From Streptosporangium nondiastaticum (GTDB taxonomy: Bacteria; Actinomycetota; Actinomycetes; Streptomycetales; Streptomycetaceae): DNA of 58,236 nt. A program made the translations under genes and the position numbers. The DNA is taken from the NCBI RefSeq assembly GCF_003011965.1, contig NZ_PXWG01000034.1, positions 1 through 58,236 on the forward strand, in the 5' to 3' direction. Position 1 is the stretch's first letter, and each line of letters opens with the position of its first letter. The notes under the pieces are model-generated. The model saw nothing but the letters and a program-made list of their open reading frames with translations, was not told the origin of the DNA and made no database searches. This document shows, piece by piece, positions 1 through 8,793 of the stretch.

Positions 1-439
1 TGCCGGGACGCGGCGCGGAGGAACCCTGGGCCGGCGGCGCGGAGAACTCCGCGGCGGGCACCGGGGTGACCGGGGCCGGCTTGGCCGGAGCCGCCGGGGC
101 AGGCTTCGGACCCGGGCGCGGACCGGGGGCCGGCGCGGCCGGGGACGGCTTGGGGGCAGCTGCCTCCGCCGCCGGCTTGGGGGCGGCGGGACGGGGCGCA
201 CCCGGAGTGGGGGCACCCGGCTTGGGGGCCGCGGACTTGCGCGGCGCCGCGGGCTTCGCACCGGGCTTGCCGGCGCCGCCGGGTCCCTGCAGTGCGTCAG
301 TCAACTTGCGGACAACCGGCGCCTCGATCGTCGAGGACGCCGAACGGACGAATTCACCAAGTTCTTGGAGCTTGGCCATGACGACCTTGCTCTCCACTCC
401 GAACTCCTTGGCGAGTTCGTATACCCGGACCTTAGCCAC
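1..439 (-). CDS. infB: Translation initiation factor IF-2, N-terminal part
   Basis: Only the first 146 or so codons of IF-2 are present; the gene runs off the left edge. The GTG start at 439 has an AAGGAG box six bases upstream. Residues 1 to about 50 form the IF2-N helical domain (opening [15 protein letters not shown]). After that comes a long Ala/Pro/Lys/Gly-rich linker ([16 protein letters not shown]), typical of the very long streptomycete IF-2; the G domain lies outside the window. IF-2 is the GTPase that brings initiator fMet-tRNA to the 30S subunit. It is the last gene seen of the rimP-nusA-rnpM-infB cluster, transcribed leftward. Confidence 0.96.
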   Translation of the reverse strand, partial: MAKVRVYELAKEFGVESKVVMAKLQELGEFVRSASSTIEAPVVRKLTDALQGPGGAGKPGAKPAAPRKSAAPKPGAPTPGAPRPAAPKPAAEAAAPKPSPAAPAPGPRPGPKPAPAAPAKPAPVTPVPAAEFSAPPAQGSSAPRPG

Positions 440-596
440 TTCGCTCCTTCTAGGTCCGGGGTGTCCACCGGACCGTCGCTACTTCATGGGCGTACTCATC
501 GCGTACTCATCGAGTGCTCATCGCAATCTCGACCTACTTCCAACTCGCGAGGTACCTGACCGCACGGTTACCCGTGCCGTGCTTCTTACAGTGGGG

Positions 597-622
597 CCAT
601 CCCCGCGCAGTGCGGGGCCGAT
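597..622 (-). other. Small hairpin between rnpM and infB
   Basis: CCCCGC and GCGGGG (601-606 and 612-617) can pair around a GCAGT loop just after the rnpM stop. The stem is short and has no U-rich tail. It is more likely a local mRNA fold or processing site than a full terminator, because infB lies downstream on the same strand. Confidence 0.35.
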
Positions 623-904
623 CTACTGCTGTTCGATCTGTTCGATGCACCGGCGCAGCTCCGCCGTGTCGAGCGGCCCCGGGCTTTTGAAGGCCCTGGG
701 AAACGCCCGGCGGCGGACCGCCAGGTCGAGACAGACCAGTGTGGGGTGCACGGAGGCACCCCGGCCGGGCAGCGTACCGCGAAGGTCGGGGACGCAGGCG
801 CCCTCGATCATCACGATCCGCAGCAGATCGCCCTTGGCCGCTCGCTCCCGGCATCCCACACAGGTTCGCTCAGGGCATGCGCGGGCATGCGTCCGGCCAG
901 ACAC
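623..904 (-). CDS. rnpM: YlxR/RnpM family RNA-binding protein (DUF448)
   Basis: A 93-residue basic protein with the family signature RTCVGCRERA near residues 14-23, followed by the compact DUF448 fold (RIVMIEG, RGASVHPTLVCLDLAVRR). The start is GTG at 904. The family sits between nusA and infB in most Gram-positive genomes, as here. Structural work on homologues shows an RNA-binding fold, and the Bacillus protein has been described as a modulator of RNase P, hence the name. I infer the same role here from family membership and position. The length is normal for the family. Confidence 0.93.
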   Translation of the reverse strand: MSGRTHARACPERTCVGCRERAAKGDLLRIVMIEGACVPDLRGTLPGRGASVHPTLVCLDLAVRRRAFPRAFKSPGPLDTAELRRCIEQIEQQ

Positions 905-977
905 TCTTCAGTCTACCTCCCCGCGCCCGCCCCACCCCTGGGGGGCAGTGATCGGGCACGTATGCGTTTCGGCCACG

Positions 978-1011
978 ATGCCGGGGCCCGCGCGAACGCG
1001 GACCCCGGCAT
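978..1011 (-). terminator. Strong hairpin between nusA and rnpM
   Basis: A 9-bp perfect outer stem (ATGCCGGGG at 978-986 with CCCCGGCAT at 1003-1011) encloses a 5-bp inner stem CCGCG/CGCGG capped by a CGAA loop. It starts 12 nt after the nusA stop and lies inside a cluster whose next genes are on the same strand. It may be a partial terminator or attenuator. The tail is not U-rich, which is common in Streptomyces. Confidence 0.6.
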
Positions 1012-1022
1012 GGTGAACGTGA

Positions 1023-2024
1023 TCAGGCTCGGCCGGATTCCCGGTCGGGCTGCTCGGTGTCCGGGCGGATGTCGATGCGCCACCCGGTGAGGCGCGCGGC
1101 CAGGCGGGCGTTCTGCCCCTCCTTGCCGATCGCCAAGGAGAGCTGGTAGTCGGGCACGGTCACCCGGGCGGAGCGAGCGGCGAGATCCACGATCTCGACC
1201 TTGCTCACCCGCGCGGGGGACAGGGCGTGGGCCACCAGCTCGGCGGGGTCGTCCGACCAGTCGACGATGTCGATCTTCTCGCCGTGCAGCTCCGCCATGA
1301 CGTTGCGGACCCGGCCGCCCATGGGGCCGATGCAGGCGCCCTTGGCGTTGAGGCCGGAGCGCGTGGAGCGGACCGCGATCTTGGTGCGGTGGCCCGCCTC
1401 ACGGGCGATGGCGGCGATCTCCACGGAGCCGTCGGCGATCTCCGGCACCTCGAGGGCGAACAGCTTCTTGACTAGATTCGGGTGGGTGCGCGAGAGCGTG
1501 ACGGACGGGCCGCGCACGCCCTTCGCCACCCGTACGACGTACGTGCGCAGGCGCGTGCCGTGCTTGTACTCCTCGCCGGGGACCTGCTCCTGCACCGGCA
1601 GAATGGCCTCCAGCTTGCCGATGTCCACCAGGACGTTCTTCGGGTCCTTGCCCTGCTGGACGATGCCCGCGACGACATCGCCCTCACGGCCCGCGAACTC
1701 ACCGAAAGTGATCTCGTCCTCGGCGTCGCGCAGACGCTGGAGGATGACCTGCTTGGCGGTGGTCGCGGCGATCCGGCCGAAGCCGGAAGGCGTGTCGTCG
1801 AACTCGCGGGGCTCCTCGCCCTGCTCCAAGTCCTGCGGGTCCTCCTTGGCCCACACCGTCACGTGACCGGTCGAGCGGTCCAGCTCCACGCGGGCGCGGC
1901 GGCGGCTTCCCTCGGTGCGGTGGTAGGCGATGAGGAGGGCCGACTCGATCGCCTCGACCAGCAGGTCGAAGGAGATCTCCTTCTCTCGCACCAGACCCCG
2001 CAGGGCACTCATGTCGATGTCCAC
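1023..2024 (-). CDS. nusA: Transcription termination/antitermination factor NusA
   Basis: A 333-residue NusA without the extra C-terminal acidic repeats of E. coli, the usual actinobacterial form. In order it has the N-terminal RNA-polymerase-binding domain (about 1-110), an S1 domain ([20 protein letters not shown], about 135-200), and two KH domains with GPMGGR and GKEG loops. I chose the GTG at 2024, not an earlier in-frame start, because GGAGG lies seven bases before it and it follows the rimP stop by two bases. The open frame extends further upstream but there it overlaps rimP. NusA binds RNA polymerase and controls pausing, termination and rRNA antitermination. Confidence 0.96.
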   Translation of the reverse strand: MDIDMSALRGLVREKEISFDLLVEAIESALLIAYHRTEGSRRRARVELDRSTGHVTVWAKEDPQDLEQGEEPREFDDTPSGFGRIAATTAKQVILQRLRDAEDEITFGEFAGREGDVVAGIVQQGKDPKNVLVDIGKLEAILPVQEQVPGEEYKHGTRLRTYVVRVAKGVRGPSVTLSRTHPNLVKKLFALEVPEIADGSVEIAAIAREAGHRTKIAVRSTRSGLNAKGACIGPMGGRVRNVMAELHGEKIDIVDWSDDPAELVAHALSPARVSKVEIVDLAARSARVTVPDYQLSLAIGKEGQNARLAARLTGWRIDIRPDTEQPDRESGRA

Positions 2025-2026
2025 GG

Positions 2027-2572
2027 CTACGCCTCCTCTTGGCTCTCGTCGGTTTCGTCGGCGGCCTGTGCCGCCGCGTCTGCGGTCTTCTCCGCGGCCT
2101 TGCGGTTGAACTCGATCTCCACGCGGGCCTTGGCGATCTCGCCGAAGGCCAGTCGCCGCGAGGTGGGCTTGCGGCCCTTCACCCCGGGGACCTCCAGGTC
2201 CAGCCCCTCGTCGTCCACCGCGATGATGCGGGCCACGAGCTCGCCGCCCTCGGCGAGCTGCGCCTTGATCAGACGACCGGTGGCACGCACGTAATGACGG
2301 TGCTCGGTCAGGGGGCGGTCGGCGCCGGGAGAGGTGACTTCCAGAACGTACGGGGCGCCGCCCATGGCGTCCGTCTCGTCGAGCTTCTCGGAGACGGCGC
2401 GGCTGACTTCCGCGCACTCGTCCAGCTCGACGCCCGCATCGGAGTCCACCACGATGCGCAGCACACGCCGCTTGCCCGCCGTGGTCACCTCGATCTCTTC
2501 CAGATCCAGCTCCCGCGCGCTCACGAGAGGGGCCAGCAGCTCGCGCAGCCGCTCGCTCTGGGTGGTGCTCAT
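2027..2572 (-). CDS. rimP: Ribosome maturation factor RimP
   Basis: A 181-residue RimP for 30S subunit maturation. The N-terminal alpha/beta domain ([19 protein letters not shown]) contains the conserved [11 protein letters not shown] segment near residues 79-89. A C-terminal Sm-like barrel follows, and then an acidic Ala/Glu tail ([11 protein letters not shown]). The ATG at 2572 has GAGGAG eight bases upstream. It is the first gene of the leftward rimP-nusA-rnpM-infB cluster, and its promoter should lie in the 170-bp divergent gap to the lipoprotein gene at 2742. Confidence 0.95.
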   Translation of the reverse strand: MSTTQSERLRELLAPLVSARELDLEEIEVTTAGKRRVLRIVVDSDAGVELDECAEVSRAVSEKLDETDAMGGAPYVLEVTSPGADRPLTEHRHYVRATGRLIKAQLAEGGELVARIIAVDDEGLDLEVPGVKGRKPTSRRLAFGEIAKARVEIEFNRKAAEKTADAAAQAADETDESQEEA

Positions 2573-2741
2573 CCGGGTGACTCCTCGGCCGCGTGTGCTG
2601 TTGTGGGAAAGTCGCGTGTCAGGTCAAAGCCTATCTGTTCCGGCAGCCGACTGACGATTCGGTGCCTCGTCCGTGGCCTTCGGGTGGCGCGCCGGTACGC
2701 TCACGTGCGGTGATCATGACCCGACCGGCGGAAAGAGGAAC

Positions 2742-3446
2742 GTGGCGTTCACGACGACGACGCGGGGCCCGGCCGGCCCGCACCGACGCAGGGTACTGGT
2801 GGGGGGCGCGGCCGTTGTACTGGGCGCCGCCGGCGGGGGGCTGCTGACCGGCTGTTCCGGCGGCACGGGGGCGTCCTCCGACGCCTCGGGCCGCTCGGGC
2901 GACGAGCATCTGCGGGCCGCTGCGGAGCACGCCTCGCTGGCGCTGCTCGCGCGCTACGACGCCACGATCGCGGTGCACGGGGGGCTCGCGGAGCGGTTGC
3001 GCCCGCTGCGCGGGGAGGTGGCGCGCCATGCGGAGGCGTTCGGTGCGGCGCATGGGGCGGCGCATGGGGCGTCGGGCACGCCGCGTGGGGCGGCGAGCGA
3101 GGCGGGGCATGAGGCGGGCTCCGCGGAGTCGCATGAGGCGGCGGAGCCGGCCTCGTCCGGCTCTATCGAACCTTCTGAACCTTCGTCTTCCTCGGCCTCT
3201 CCGTCTCCCTCCGGCCCTTCGCCCGCTGTTTCTTCTTCGCCGGCCGGTTCTTCGTCGCCGCCCCGTGCGGACGGCGTGCCGGGCGACGAGAAGGCCGCGC
3301 TGGCGGCGCTGGCCGACGCCGAGCGTCGCACGGCGGACAGCCGCACCAAGGACCTTGCCTCCGCCTCGCCCGAACTCGCCCGGCTGCTCGCCTCCGTGGC
3401 CGCCGCCGGCGCGGCCCACGCGTACCTGCTGGGGAGTGACTCATGA
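2742..3446 (+). CDS. Tat-type lipoprotein with low-complexity linker
   Basis: A secreted lipoprotein of about 234 residues. The GTG start at 2742 gives a twin-arginine signal (RRRVLVGG), a hydrophobic stretch and the lipobox LLTGC; an upstream in-frame ATG at 2673 would spoil the signal peptide. After two helices (about 40-100) comes an Ala/His/Gly/Glu linker (about 104-133) encoded entirely by CATGRGGC repeats, then a Ser/Pro-rich linker, then another helical segment. It overlaps the next gene, a DUF4439 protein, by 4 bp (ATGA). The helical parts resemble the ferritin-like partner, so this may be a membrane-anchored version of it. Function is unknown. Confidence 0.8.
   Translation: MAFTTTTRGPAGPHRRRVLVGGAAVVLGAAGGGLLTGCSGGTGASSDASGRSGDEHLRAAAEHASLALLARYDATIAVHGGLAERLRPLRGEVARHAEAFGAAHGAAHGASGTPRGAASEAGHEAGSAESHEAAEPASSGSIEPSEPSSSSASPSPSGPSPAVSSSPAGSSSPPRADGVPGDEKAALAALADAERRTADSRTKDLASASPELARLLASVAAAGAAHAYLLGSDS
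3051..3139 (+). repeat. CATGRGGC array inside the lipoprotein frame
   Basis: Five cores in one orientation start at 3051, 3063, 3084, 3108 and 3132 (CATGGGGC twice, CGTGGGGC once, CATGAGGC twice). The gaps of 12, 21, 24 and 24 are all multiples of three, so each core is read in the same frame, as His-Gly/Glu-Ala or, for the CGTG variant, Arg-Gly-Ala. Confidence 0.85.
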
Positions 3447-3940
3447 CGGAGACGGCGAGCTCCCGCGCGCCGAAGGACCCCGCCGCGCGAAGGGCGTTGC
3501 AAACCGCACAGGCCGCGCTCGGGGCCGAGCACGCCGCCGTGTACGGCTACGGGGTCGTCGGCGCGCGTGTGGCGCAGGAGCGGGCGGCGGAGGCGCGTGA
3601 GGCGTACGACGCGCACCGCGCGCGGCGGGATGCGATGAGCCGCGCCGTGCGGGACCTGGGCGGCGTGCCGGAAGCCGCGGCCGCCGGATACGCGCTGCCG
3701 TTCGCCGTCACCGACGCGGACGCCGCCGTACGGCTGGCGGCGGAGCTGGAGGCACGCGTCGCGGCCGTGTACGCCGATCTCGTGGGTGCCGCGGGCGGTG
3801 CCCTACGGGGTGAGGCCGCGGGTGCGCTGCGGGAGGCGGCAGTGCGCGCCGTGCGCTGGCGCGGCGGCGGCGTAGCCTTCCCTGGGCTCCCGGAGCGGAG
3901 CGCTCCGGAGCAGCCGAGCAGTTCACCGGACCACACCTGA
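3443..3940 (+). CDS. DUF4439 ferritin-like protein
   Basis: A 165-residue, Ala-rich, helical protein matching the DUF4439 ferritin-like family. It has the AALGAEHAAVYGYGVVGAR helix near residues 25-43, the LPFAVTDADAAVRLAAELE segment near 90-108, and a Trp-containing C-terminal helix. DUF4439 proteins are four-helix bundles of unknown activity. The Glu/His pattern could bind metal but is not diagnostic. The ATG overlaps the stop of the lipoprotein gene, so the two are probably co-translated. Confidence 0.85.
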   Translation: MTETASSRAPKDPAARRALQTAQAALGAEHAAVYGYGVVGARVAQERAAEAREAYDAHRARRDAMSRAVRDLGGVPEAAAAGYALPFAVTDADAAVRLAAELEARVAAVYADLVGAAGGALRGEAAGALREAAVRAVRWRGGGVAFPGLPERSAPEQPSSSPDHT

Positions 3941-3969
3941 CCAGCAAAGACGAAAAGGACAGCACAGGG

Positions 3970-4899
3970 ATGAGCAACGCCGACGACCGCTTCGCAGCAC
4001 CGGAGCGGCTGGTGCGGGCCCTGGGCTCCGAGCCGGTGGACGAGGCCGCCCACCAGTGGCTCGCGTCGCTGCCGGAACGGGTGCGCGACTTCGCGGAGCG
4101 CTGGGAGCTGACGCCCGAACGGGTGCACCAGCCGGGCGGGCGGAGCAGCGTCGTCGTCCTTGCGCACCGGGCGGACGGCACGGGTGTCGTGCTCAAGCTG
4201 GAGAAGCCGGGTGGGGCCGCTGCACTGGAGCAGGCGGCGCTCGCGCACTGGAACGGCCTGGGGGCGGTCCGGATGCTGCGCGCCGAGCAGGAGGCGGGCG
4301 CGCTCCTCTTGGAGCGGCTGCGGCCTGGTGTGAGTCTGCGGTCCCTCGCGGAGCAGAAGGCGGTCCTGGAGGCGACCGCAACGCTGCAGCGGCTGTGGGT
4401 GCGGCCCGCGGAGGACCATCCCTTCACGACGGTGGCCGACCACACGGCACGGCTGGCGGGCGCGCTGCGGAAGCTGTCCGAGGAGGCGTGGGCCTCCGAA
4501 GCGCGAGCCGTCGTCGACGAGGCCCTGGAACTGCGGGACGCACTGGCGGCCGACTCCGGCGAGGCGCCGTCCCTGCTGCACGGCAACTACCAGCAGGGCA
4601 AGGTCCTGGCGGGCGACAGGGCCCCTTGGCTGTCCGTCGGCCCCAGGCCGCTGGTGGGCGAGCGCGCCTACGACCTCGCGTGGCTCGCCCTGGACCGCGT
4701 CGACACCCTGATGGCCTCCCCCGGCGCCGCGGCGATCGCCCGCCGGCGCGTGGCCAAGCTGGCCGACGCCTTGGACGTCGACAGCAACCGGTTGCGGGGC
4801 TGGGCCCTCTTCCGCGCCGCCGAAGCAGGCATGCGGGAGCTCTCCGGCGGTACCCGCGCACGGGGCGAACTCCTCCTGGAGTTCGCAGGGATGCTCTGA
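3970..4899 (+). CDS. Aminoglycoside 6-phosphotransferase-like protein, active site degenerate
   Basis: A 309-residue member of the APH(6)/hydroxyurea phosphotransferase family. The VVLKLEKP strand with its ATP-contacting Lys (K76) and the PLVGERAYDLAWLAL segment are kept. The catalytic loop is altered: the usual HGD is HGN (204-206), the metal-binding Asn of the GNVL stretch is Lys (QGKVL, K211), and the Asp of the IDP motif is Gly (SVGP, G224). Three core residues are therefore missing, so it should not be active as a normal kinase. It is probably co-transcribed with the lipoprotein and DUF4439 genes, 29 bp downstream. It should not be annotated as a resistance gene. Confidence 0.82.
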   Translation: MSNADDRFAAPERLVRALGSEPVDEAAHQWLASLPERVRDFAERWELTPERVHQPGGRSSVVVLAHRADGTGVVLKLEKPGGAAALEQAALAHWNGLGAVRMLRAEQEAGALLLERLRPGVSLRSLAEQKAVLEATATLQRLWVRPAEDHPFTTVADHTARLAGALRKLSEEAWASEARAVVDEALELRDALAADSGEAPSLLHGNYQQGKVLAGDRAPWLSVGPRPLVGERAYDLAWLALDRVDTLMASPGAAAIARRRVAKLADALDVDSNRLRGWALFRAAEAGMRELSGGTRARGELLLEFAGML

Positions 4900-5188
4900 G
4901 GGGGCAAGGGCCAGGGCACGCGCGCGGGCCCGGGTGAGAGGGCACGGGGCGGGAGCGGGAAGGCAGGCATGAGGCCCCCTGCATGAGGCGGCGCCGGGTG
5001 AGGCGCTTGGGCCATGCCGCGTGGCCCCAAACCTGCGCCTCATGCGCAGGAGCCCCGCGTGGAACGCCGCCTCATGCGCAGGAGCCCCATGCGGAACGCC
5101 GCCTCATGCGGGGGGCCTCATGCAGGCGGGACGGCCACGCGCGCCATCACCATGGCGGCCTCATGCGGGCCCGCAGGCCCGCCCCATG
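4900..5188. repeat. Convergent gap packed with CATGAGGC elements
   Basis: The gap between the convergent phosphotransferase-like gene and proS holds no ORF I can support. Cores on the plus strand start at 4968 and 4982; inverse cores (GCCTCATG) start at 5037, 5069, 5101, 5115 and 5158, with a variant at 5084. Within it 5039-5070 and 5071-5102 are a 32-bp tandem duplication differing by three bases, so the array has grown partly by local duplication. Confidence 0.85.
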
Positions 5189-5213
5189 CGGTCGGGGCAC
5201 GGGGCCCCGACCG
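5189..5213 (-). terminator. proS terminator
   Basis: A perfect 10-bp stem, CGGTCGGGGC (5189-5198) with GCCCCGACCG (5204-5213), with a 5-nt loop, begins 15 nt past the proS stop. It has the GC-rich form usual for streptomycete terminators. Confidence 0.75.
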
Positions 5214-5227
5214 TCTCCGACGGAACG

Positions 5228-6925
5228 TCAGCGGAGGGCGCTGAGGCGCTCGATCGCCTCGGCGACCGGCAGTTCCTCACGGGTGCCGGTGCGGCGGTCC
5301 TTCAGCTCCACGATTCCCTGGGGCGCGCCGCGGCCGACCACCAGGATGGTCGGGACGCCGATCAGCTCGGCGTCGGTGAACTTCACGCCCGGTGAGACAC
5401 CGGCGCGGTCGTCGACGAGGACCCGTACGCCCGCCGAGCCCAGCTTGTCCGCGAGCTCCAGGGCGAGTTCGGTCTGCACGGCCTTGCCGGCCGCGACGAC
5501 GTGGACGTCGGCGGGCGCGACCTCGCGGGGCCAGCACAGGCCGGCCTCGTCGTGCGTCTGCTCCGCGAGGGCCGCCACGGCACGCGAGACACCGATGCCG
5601 TACGAGCCCATGGTCACGCGGACCGGCTTGCCCTGCTGCCCGAGGACGTCGAGGCCGAACGCGTCGGCGTACTTGCGGCCCAGCTGGAAGATGTGGCCGA
5701 TCTCGATCGCCCGCCCGATCTCCAGGCCCGCCCCGCAGGAGGGGCAGGGGTCGCCCGGCTCGACCACGACGACGTCGAGGTACTGGTCGACCTCGAAGTC
5801 CCGGCCGCACACCACGTTGCGGGCGTGCTTGCCGGACTTGTTGGCGCCGGTGATCCAGGCCGTGCCGGGCGCCACGCGCGGGTCGGCGATGTAGCGCAGC
5901 CCGAGGCCCTGCGGGCCGACGTAGCCCCGTACGAGCTCGGGCCGGCCCTCGAAGTCCTCGGCCGTGACCAGTTCGACGACGGCGGGCGCCAGGTGCTCCC
6001 CCAGCTTGCCGAGGTCGACCTCGCGGTCGCCGGGCACGCCGACGGCGGTGATCTCGCCGTCGACCTTCACGAGGAGGTTCTTCAGGGTCGAGGAGGCCGG
6101 TACGCCGAGGTGGGCCGCGAGCGTCTCGATGGTGGGCGTGTCCGGGGTGTCGAGCTCCTCGACGGGGCCGTGGCCGGCGGGGTCCACGGGGCTCACCTTG
6201 ACGGTCACGGCTTCCGTGTTGGCGGCGTAGTCGCACTGGGGGCAGTCCACGAAGGTGTCCTCGCCCGCCGCGGCGGGTGCCAGGAACTCCTCGGACGCCG
6301 AGCCGCCCATGGCGCCCGAGACGGCCGAGACGACGCGGTAGTCGAGGCCGAGGCGCTCGAAGATGCGGGTGTACGCCTCACGGTGCAGGCGGTAGGACTC
6401 GGCGAGCCCCTCGTCGGTGGTGTCGAACGAGTAGGAGTCCTTCATCTGGAACTCGCGCCCGCGCAGCACGCCGGAGCGGGGACGCGCCTCGTCCCGGTAC
6501 TTGGTCTGGATCTGGTAGAGGATCACGGGCAGGTCCTTGTAGGACGTGCACTGGTCCTTGACGGTGAGGGTGAAGATCTCTTCGTGCGTGGGGCCCAGCA
6601 GGTACTCGGCACCCTTGCGGTCCTTGAGGCGGAAGAGGAGGTCGCCGTACTCCTCCCAGCGCCCGCTCGCCTCGTAGGGCTCCTTGGGCAGCAGCGCCGG
6701 CAGCAGGACCTCCTGGCCCCCGATGGCGTCCATCTCCTCCCGCACCACGCGCGAGACGTTGTCCAGCACCTTCTTGCCGAGCGGCAGCCAGGTCCAGACA
6801 CCGGCGGACGAGCGGCGGACGTAGCCGGCGCGGACCAGCAGCTTGTGGCTGGCGGTCTCCGCGTCGGCAGGGTCGTCGCGCAGCGTCTTCAGCAGCGTCG
6901 TGGACATGCGCTGGACATGGGCCAT
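5228..6925 (-). CDS. proS: Prolyl-tRNA synthetase
   Basis: A 565-residue bacterial-type ProRS. Class II motif 2 is [15 protein letters not shown] and the [12 protein letters not shown] block follows. A YbaK-like editing insertion occupies about 230-390 ([20 protein letters not shown]), motif 3 is [14 protein letters not shown], and the anticodon-binding domain is at the C-terminus. The ATG at 6925 has AGGAG seven bases upstream. It charges tRNA-Pro. I found no T-box leader in the upstream 200 bp. Confidence 0.97.
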   Translation of the reverse strand: MAHVQRMSTTLLKTLRDDPADAETASHKLLVRAGYVRRSSAGVWTWLPLGKKVLDNVSRVVREEMDAIGGQEVLLPALLPKEPYEASGRWEEYGDLLFRLKDRKGAEYLLGPTHEEIFTLTVKDQCTSYKDLPVILYQIQTKYRDEARPRSGVLRGREFQMKDSYSFDTTDEGLAESYRLHREAYTRIFERLGLDYRVVSAVSGAMGGSASEEFLAPAAAGEDTFVDCPQCDYAANTEAVTVKVSPVDPAGHGPVEELDTPDTPTIETLAAHLGVPASSTLKNLLVKVDGEITAVGVPGDREVDLGKLGEHLAPAVVELVTAEDFEGRPELVRGYVGPQGLGLRYIADPRVAPGTAWITGANKSGKHARNVVCGRDFEVDQYLDVVVVEPGDPCPSCGAGLEIGRAIEIGHIFQLGRKYADAFGLDVLGQQGKPVRVTMGSYGIGVSRAVAALAEQTHDEAGLCWPREVAPADVHVVAAGKAVQTELALELADKLGSAGVRVLVDDRAGVSPGVKFTDAELIGVPTILVVGRGAPQGIVELKDRRTGTREELPVAEAIERLSALR

Positions 6926-7018
6926 GGTCGGTCTCCTGGCAGGGCGTAGGGAATTGTCAGGAGCCTAGCGGGAGCCGAGGGCACCCCTGAAACGAGTTCT
7001 CGGTGACGGTGGCACCGG

Positions 7019-7067
7019 CCGCCTCATGCGCAATCGTTGGACATCCCAACAGAGTGGCATGAGGCGG
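7019..7067. repeat. Inverted pair of CATGAGGC elements upstream of proS
   Basis: CCGCCTCATGC (7019-7029) and GCATGAGGCGG (7057-7067) form a perfect 11-bp stem with a 27-nt loop in the proS to GNAT gap. Here the dispersed element could act as a hairpin, perhaps ending GNAT transcription on the minus strand. Confidence 0.75.
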
Positions 7068-7131
7068 GCCCGCCGGACCGTGGGGCGCCCGCGATCGGAG
7101 CAGCGCTTCCCTTCCCCTTCCGTCTACGCCC

Positions 7132-7665
7132 TCACCCCAGCAGGGGCAGCGGCGCCCCCATCACCACGTACGGGCTGGGCGCGCTGGGGAAGTGCACGGG
7201 GCGTGCCAGGTCGCGGTACCCGAGCTTGCGGTAGAGGGCGCGGGCGGGGGATTCGGTGTCGATGGCCGAGAGGATCGAGCGGGGCTCCGCGGCACTGTCG
7301 GTGATCGTGGTGATGAGGGACCGCCCGATGCCCCGCTTCTGGAAGTCGGGGTGGACGTGCAGTTCGGTGATGACGAAGGAGTCGTCGAGCCAGCCGTCGG
7401 TGCCGGTGGCGCGCAGATACGGTTCGACGACCCCCGACCACCAGTGGCCGCGGTCGTTGGGCATGCCGTAGACGAAGCCGACGAGCCGACCGGTGCCGGT
7501 CGTCGCCCCGAGGGCGCGGGAGCCTCGGGAGGCGAGGTGGCGCAGCACGATGTGGCGCCGTACGGCGATCTCTTCCTCGCTGAGCCCGAAGGCCAGTGCC
7601 TGCACGGCCAGTGCGTCGTCGACCCGCGCGGCGAGGTCGAGCGGCCCGACCACGATGTCATCCAT
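7132..7665 (-). CDS. GNAT family N-acetyltransferase
   Basis: A 177-residue single-domain GNAT. The acetyl-CoA loop is in ELHVHPDFQKRGIGRSLI (motif A, Q/R-x-x-G-x-G/A form), followed by ALYRKLGYRDLARPV (motif B, with the Tyr that often serves as general acid). The substrate cannot be read from sequence. It is separated from the next GNAT gene by about 45 bp on the same strand, so the two may be co-transcribed. The start ATG is at 7665. Confidence 0.88.
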   Translation of the reverse strand: MDDIVVGPLDLAARVDDALAVQALAFGLSEEEIAVRRHIVLRHLASRGSRALGATTGTGRLVGFVYGMPNDRGHWWSGVVEPYLRATGTDGWLDDSFVITELHVHPDFQKRGIGRSLITTITDSAAEPRSILSAIDTESPARALYRKLGYRDLARPVHFPSAPSPYVVMGAPLPLLG

Positions 7666-7710
7666 GCGGGGAGGCTACCCGTCCGTACCCCGCGCACGGG
7701 GCCGGGCGGC

Positions 7711-8556
7711 TCAGAACAGCACGCTCATGAACGCGCCGGTCTCCTCGAAGCCCACACGCCGGTAGGCGGCCCGGGCGGCGGTGTTGTAGTCGTTCACGTA
7801 GAGGCTGACGACCGGCGACACCTCGGCGAGGGCGTAGCGCAGGACGGCCGCCATACCGGTGACGGACAGGCCGCGCCCGCGGTGCTCGGGGGCGACCCAG
7901 ACGCCCTGGATCTGGCAGGCCTGGGGCGTGGCGGCGCCGATCTCCGCCTTGAAGACGACGCGGCCGTCCTCGATGCGGGCGAAGGACCGCCCGGATCCGA
8001 CGAGCTCGGCGACCCGGGCCTGGTAGAGGAGGCCGCCGTCGCCGGCGAGCGGCGAGACGCCGACCTCTTCGGTGAACATGGCCACGCAGGCCGGCATGAT
8101 CACTTCCATCTCGTCCTTGCGGATGCGGCGGACGAGGGGGTCGGGCTCGATGTCGGCGGGCATGGAGCGGGCGACCATGAGGGGCTGGTGGGCGCGGACC
8201 TCCCGCGCGGGGCCCCAGTGGGGCTCGAGGAGCGACCACAGCGCTGCGGTGGCCTCCGCGGGGCCCACGATGGACGAGCAGCGGCGCCCCGCGCGGCGTG
8301 CGCGGTCGGCGAAGGCCCGTACGGCCTCGGGGCCCGCGCAGATGGGGACGAGGTTGGCGCCGGCGTAGCAGAGGGATTCGAGACGTCCGCCGGCGTACCA
8401 GCCCCACATCTCGCCGCCGAGCCGCCAGGGGTCGAGGCCCGCGACCTGGACGCGGGCGGCGACGAAGGCGTTGGCGACGGGGTCGCGGCCGAGGACGGCG
8501 AGGGCGGCCTCGATGTCGCCGGGCTCCAGGACCTTGGTGGTGGTCGTCGTCAGCAC
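7711..8556 (-). CDS. GNAT acetyltransferase with N-terminal DUF4081 domain
   Basis: 281 residues from the GTG at 8556, preceded by a GGTGAGG stretch. The frame is open further upstream to 8775, but that stretch is made of CATGAGGC repeats and is not convincing protein. The N-terminal half (DPVANAFVAARVQVAGLDPWRLGG) matches DUF4081. The C-terminal half is a GNAT domain with IQGVWVAPEHRGRGLSVTG as the acetyl-CoA motif and YVNDYNTAARAAYRRVGFE. The double-domain form is a conserved actinobacterial family linked to the ispG neighbourhood. The substrate is unknown. Confidence 0.88.
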   Translation of the reverse strand: MLTTTTTKVLEPGDIEAALAVLGRDPVANAFVAARVQVAGLDPWRLGGEMWGWYAGGRLESLCYAGANLVPICAGPEAVRAFADRARRAGRRCSSIVGPAEATAALWSLLEPHWGPAREVRAHQPLMVARSMPADIEPDPLVRRIRKDEMEVIMPACVAMFTEEVGVSPLAGDGGLLYQARVAELVGSGRSFARIEDGRVVFKAEIGAATPQACQIQGVWVAPEHRGRGLSVTGMAAVLRYALAEVSPVVSLYVNDYNTAARAAYRRVGFEETGAFMSVLF

Positions 8557-8707
8557 GTGTGGTTTTGCCTCACCGTCACGGGGCCCGAGGCCATGGGAAA
8601 CAGGTCTTGGAACTGTACCTCCAGGCCTCGGGGCGTACCCCCTTCGCGGCCCGCACGGGGCGGGAAACAGCGGCGCCCCGCCCCGTACTGGACGGAGGCG
8701 GGGCACT

Positions 8708-8780
8708 GCCTCATGCGCGGGCGCATGAGGCGGCTCGTGCATGGGCGCACGGGGCGGCCTCATGCACGGGTGCACGAGGC
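8708..8780. repeat. CATGAGGC cluster between ispG and the GNAT gene
   Basis: Exact cores start at 8708 (inverse), 8724 (direct) and 8757 (inverse), with variants CACGGGGC near 8748 and CACGAGGC near 8773. The cluster fills the space between the ispG stop and the DUF4081-GNAT start and opens a spurious N-terminal extension of the latter. Confidence 0.75.
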
Positions 8781-8793
8781 GCGGAAGCAGCGG

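Noticed and set aside
66..1016. Plus-strand ORF opposite infB and rnpM
   Set aside because: infB and rnpM are clear on the minus strand; the plus-strand translation opens with a Gly/Ala-rich shadow of the IF-2 linker.
3970..4899. Functional aminoglycoside resistance gene
   Set aside because: Three catalytic or metal-binding residues are replaced, and it lies in a conserved chromosomal setting without resistance or mobile genes.
4900..5227. Miniature transposon (MITE) or insertion sequence remnant
   Set aside because: There are no terminal inverted repeats of usual length, no target-site duplications and no transposase fragment; the units are 8-13 bp or a local 32-bp duplication.
6926..7131. 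T-box leader for proS
   Set aside because: I could not find the conserved T-box sequence or a specifier stem; the only structure is the repeat-derived hairpin at 7019-7067.
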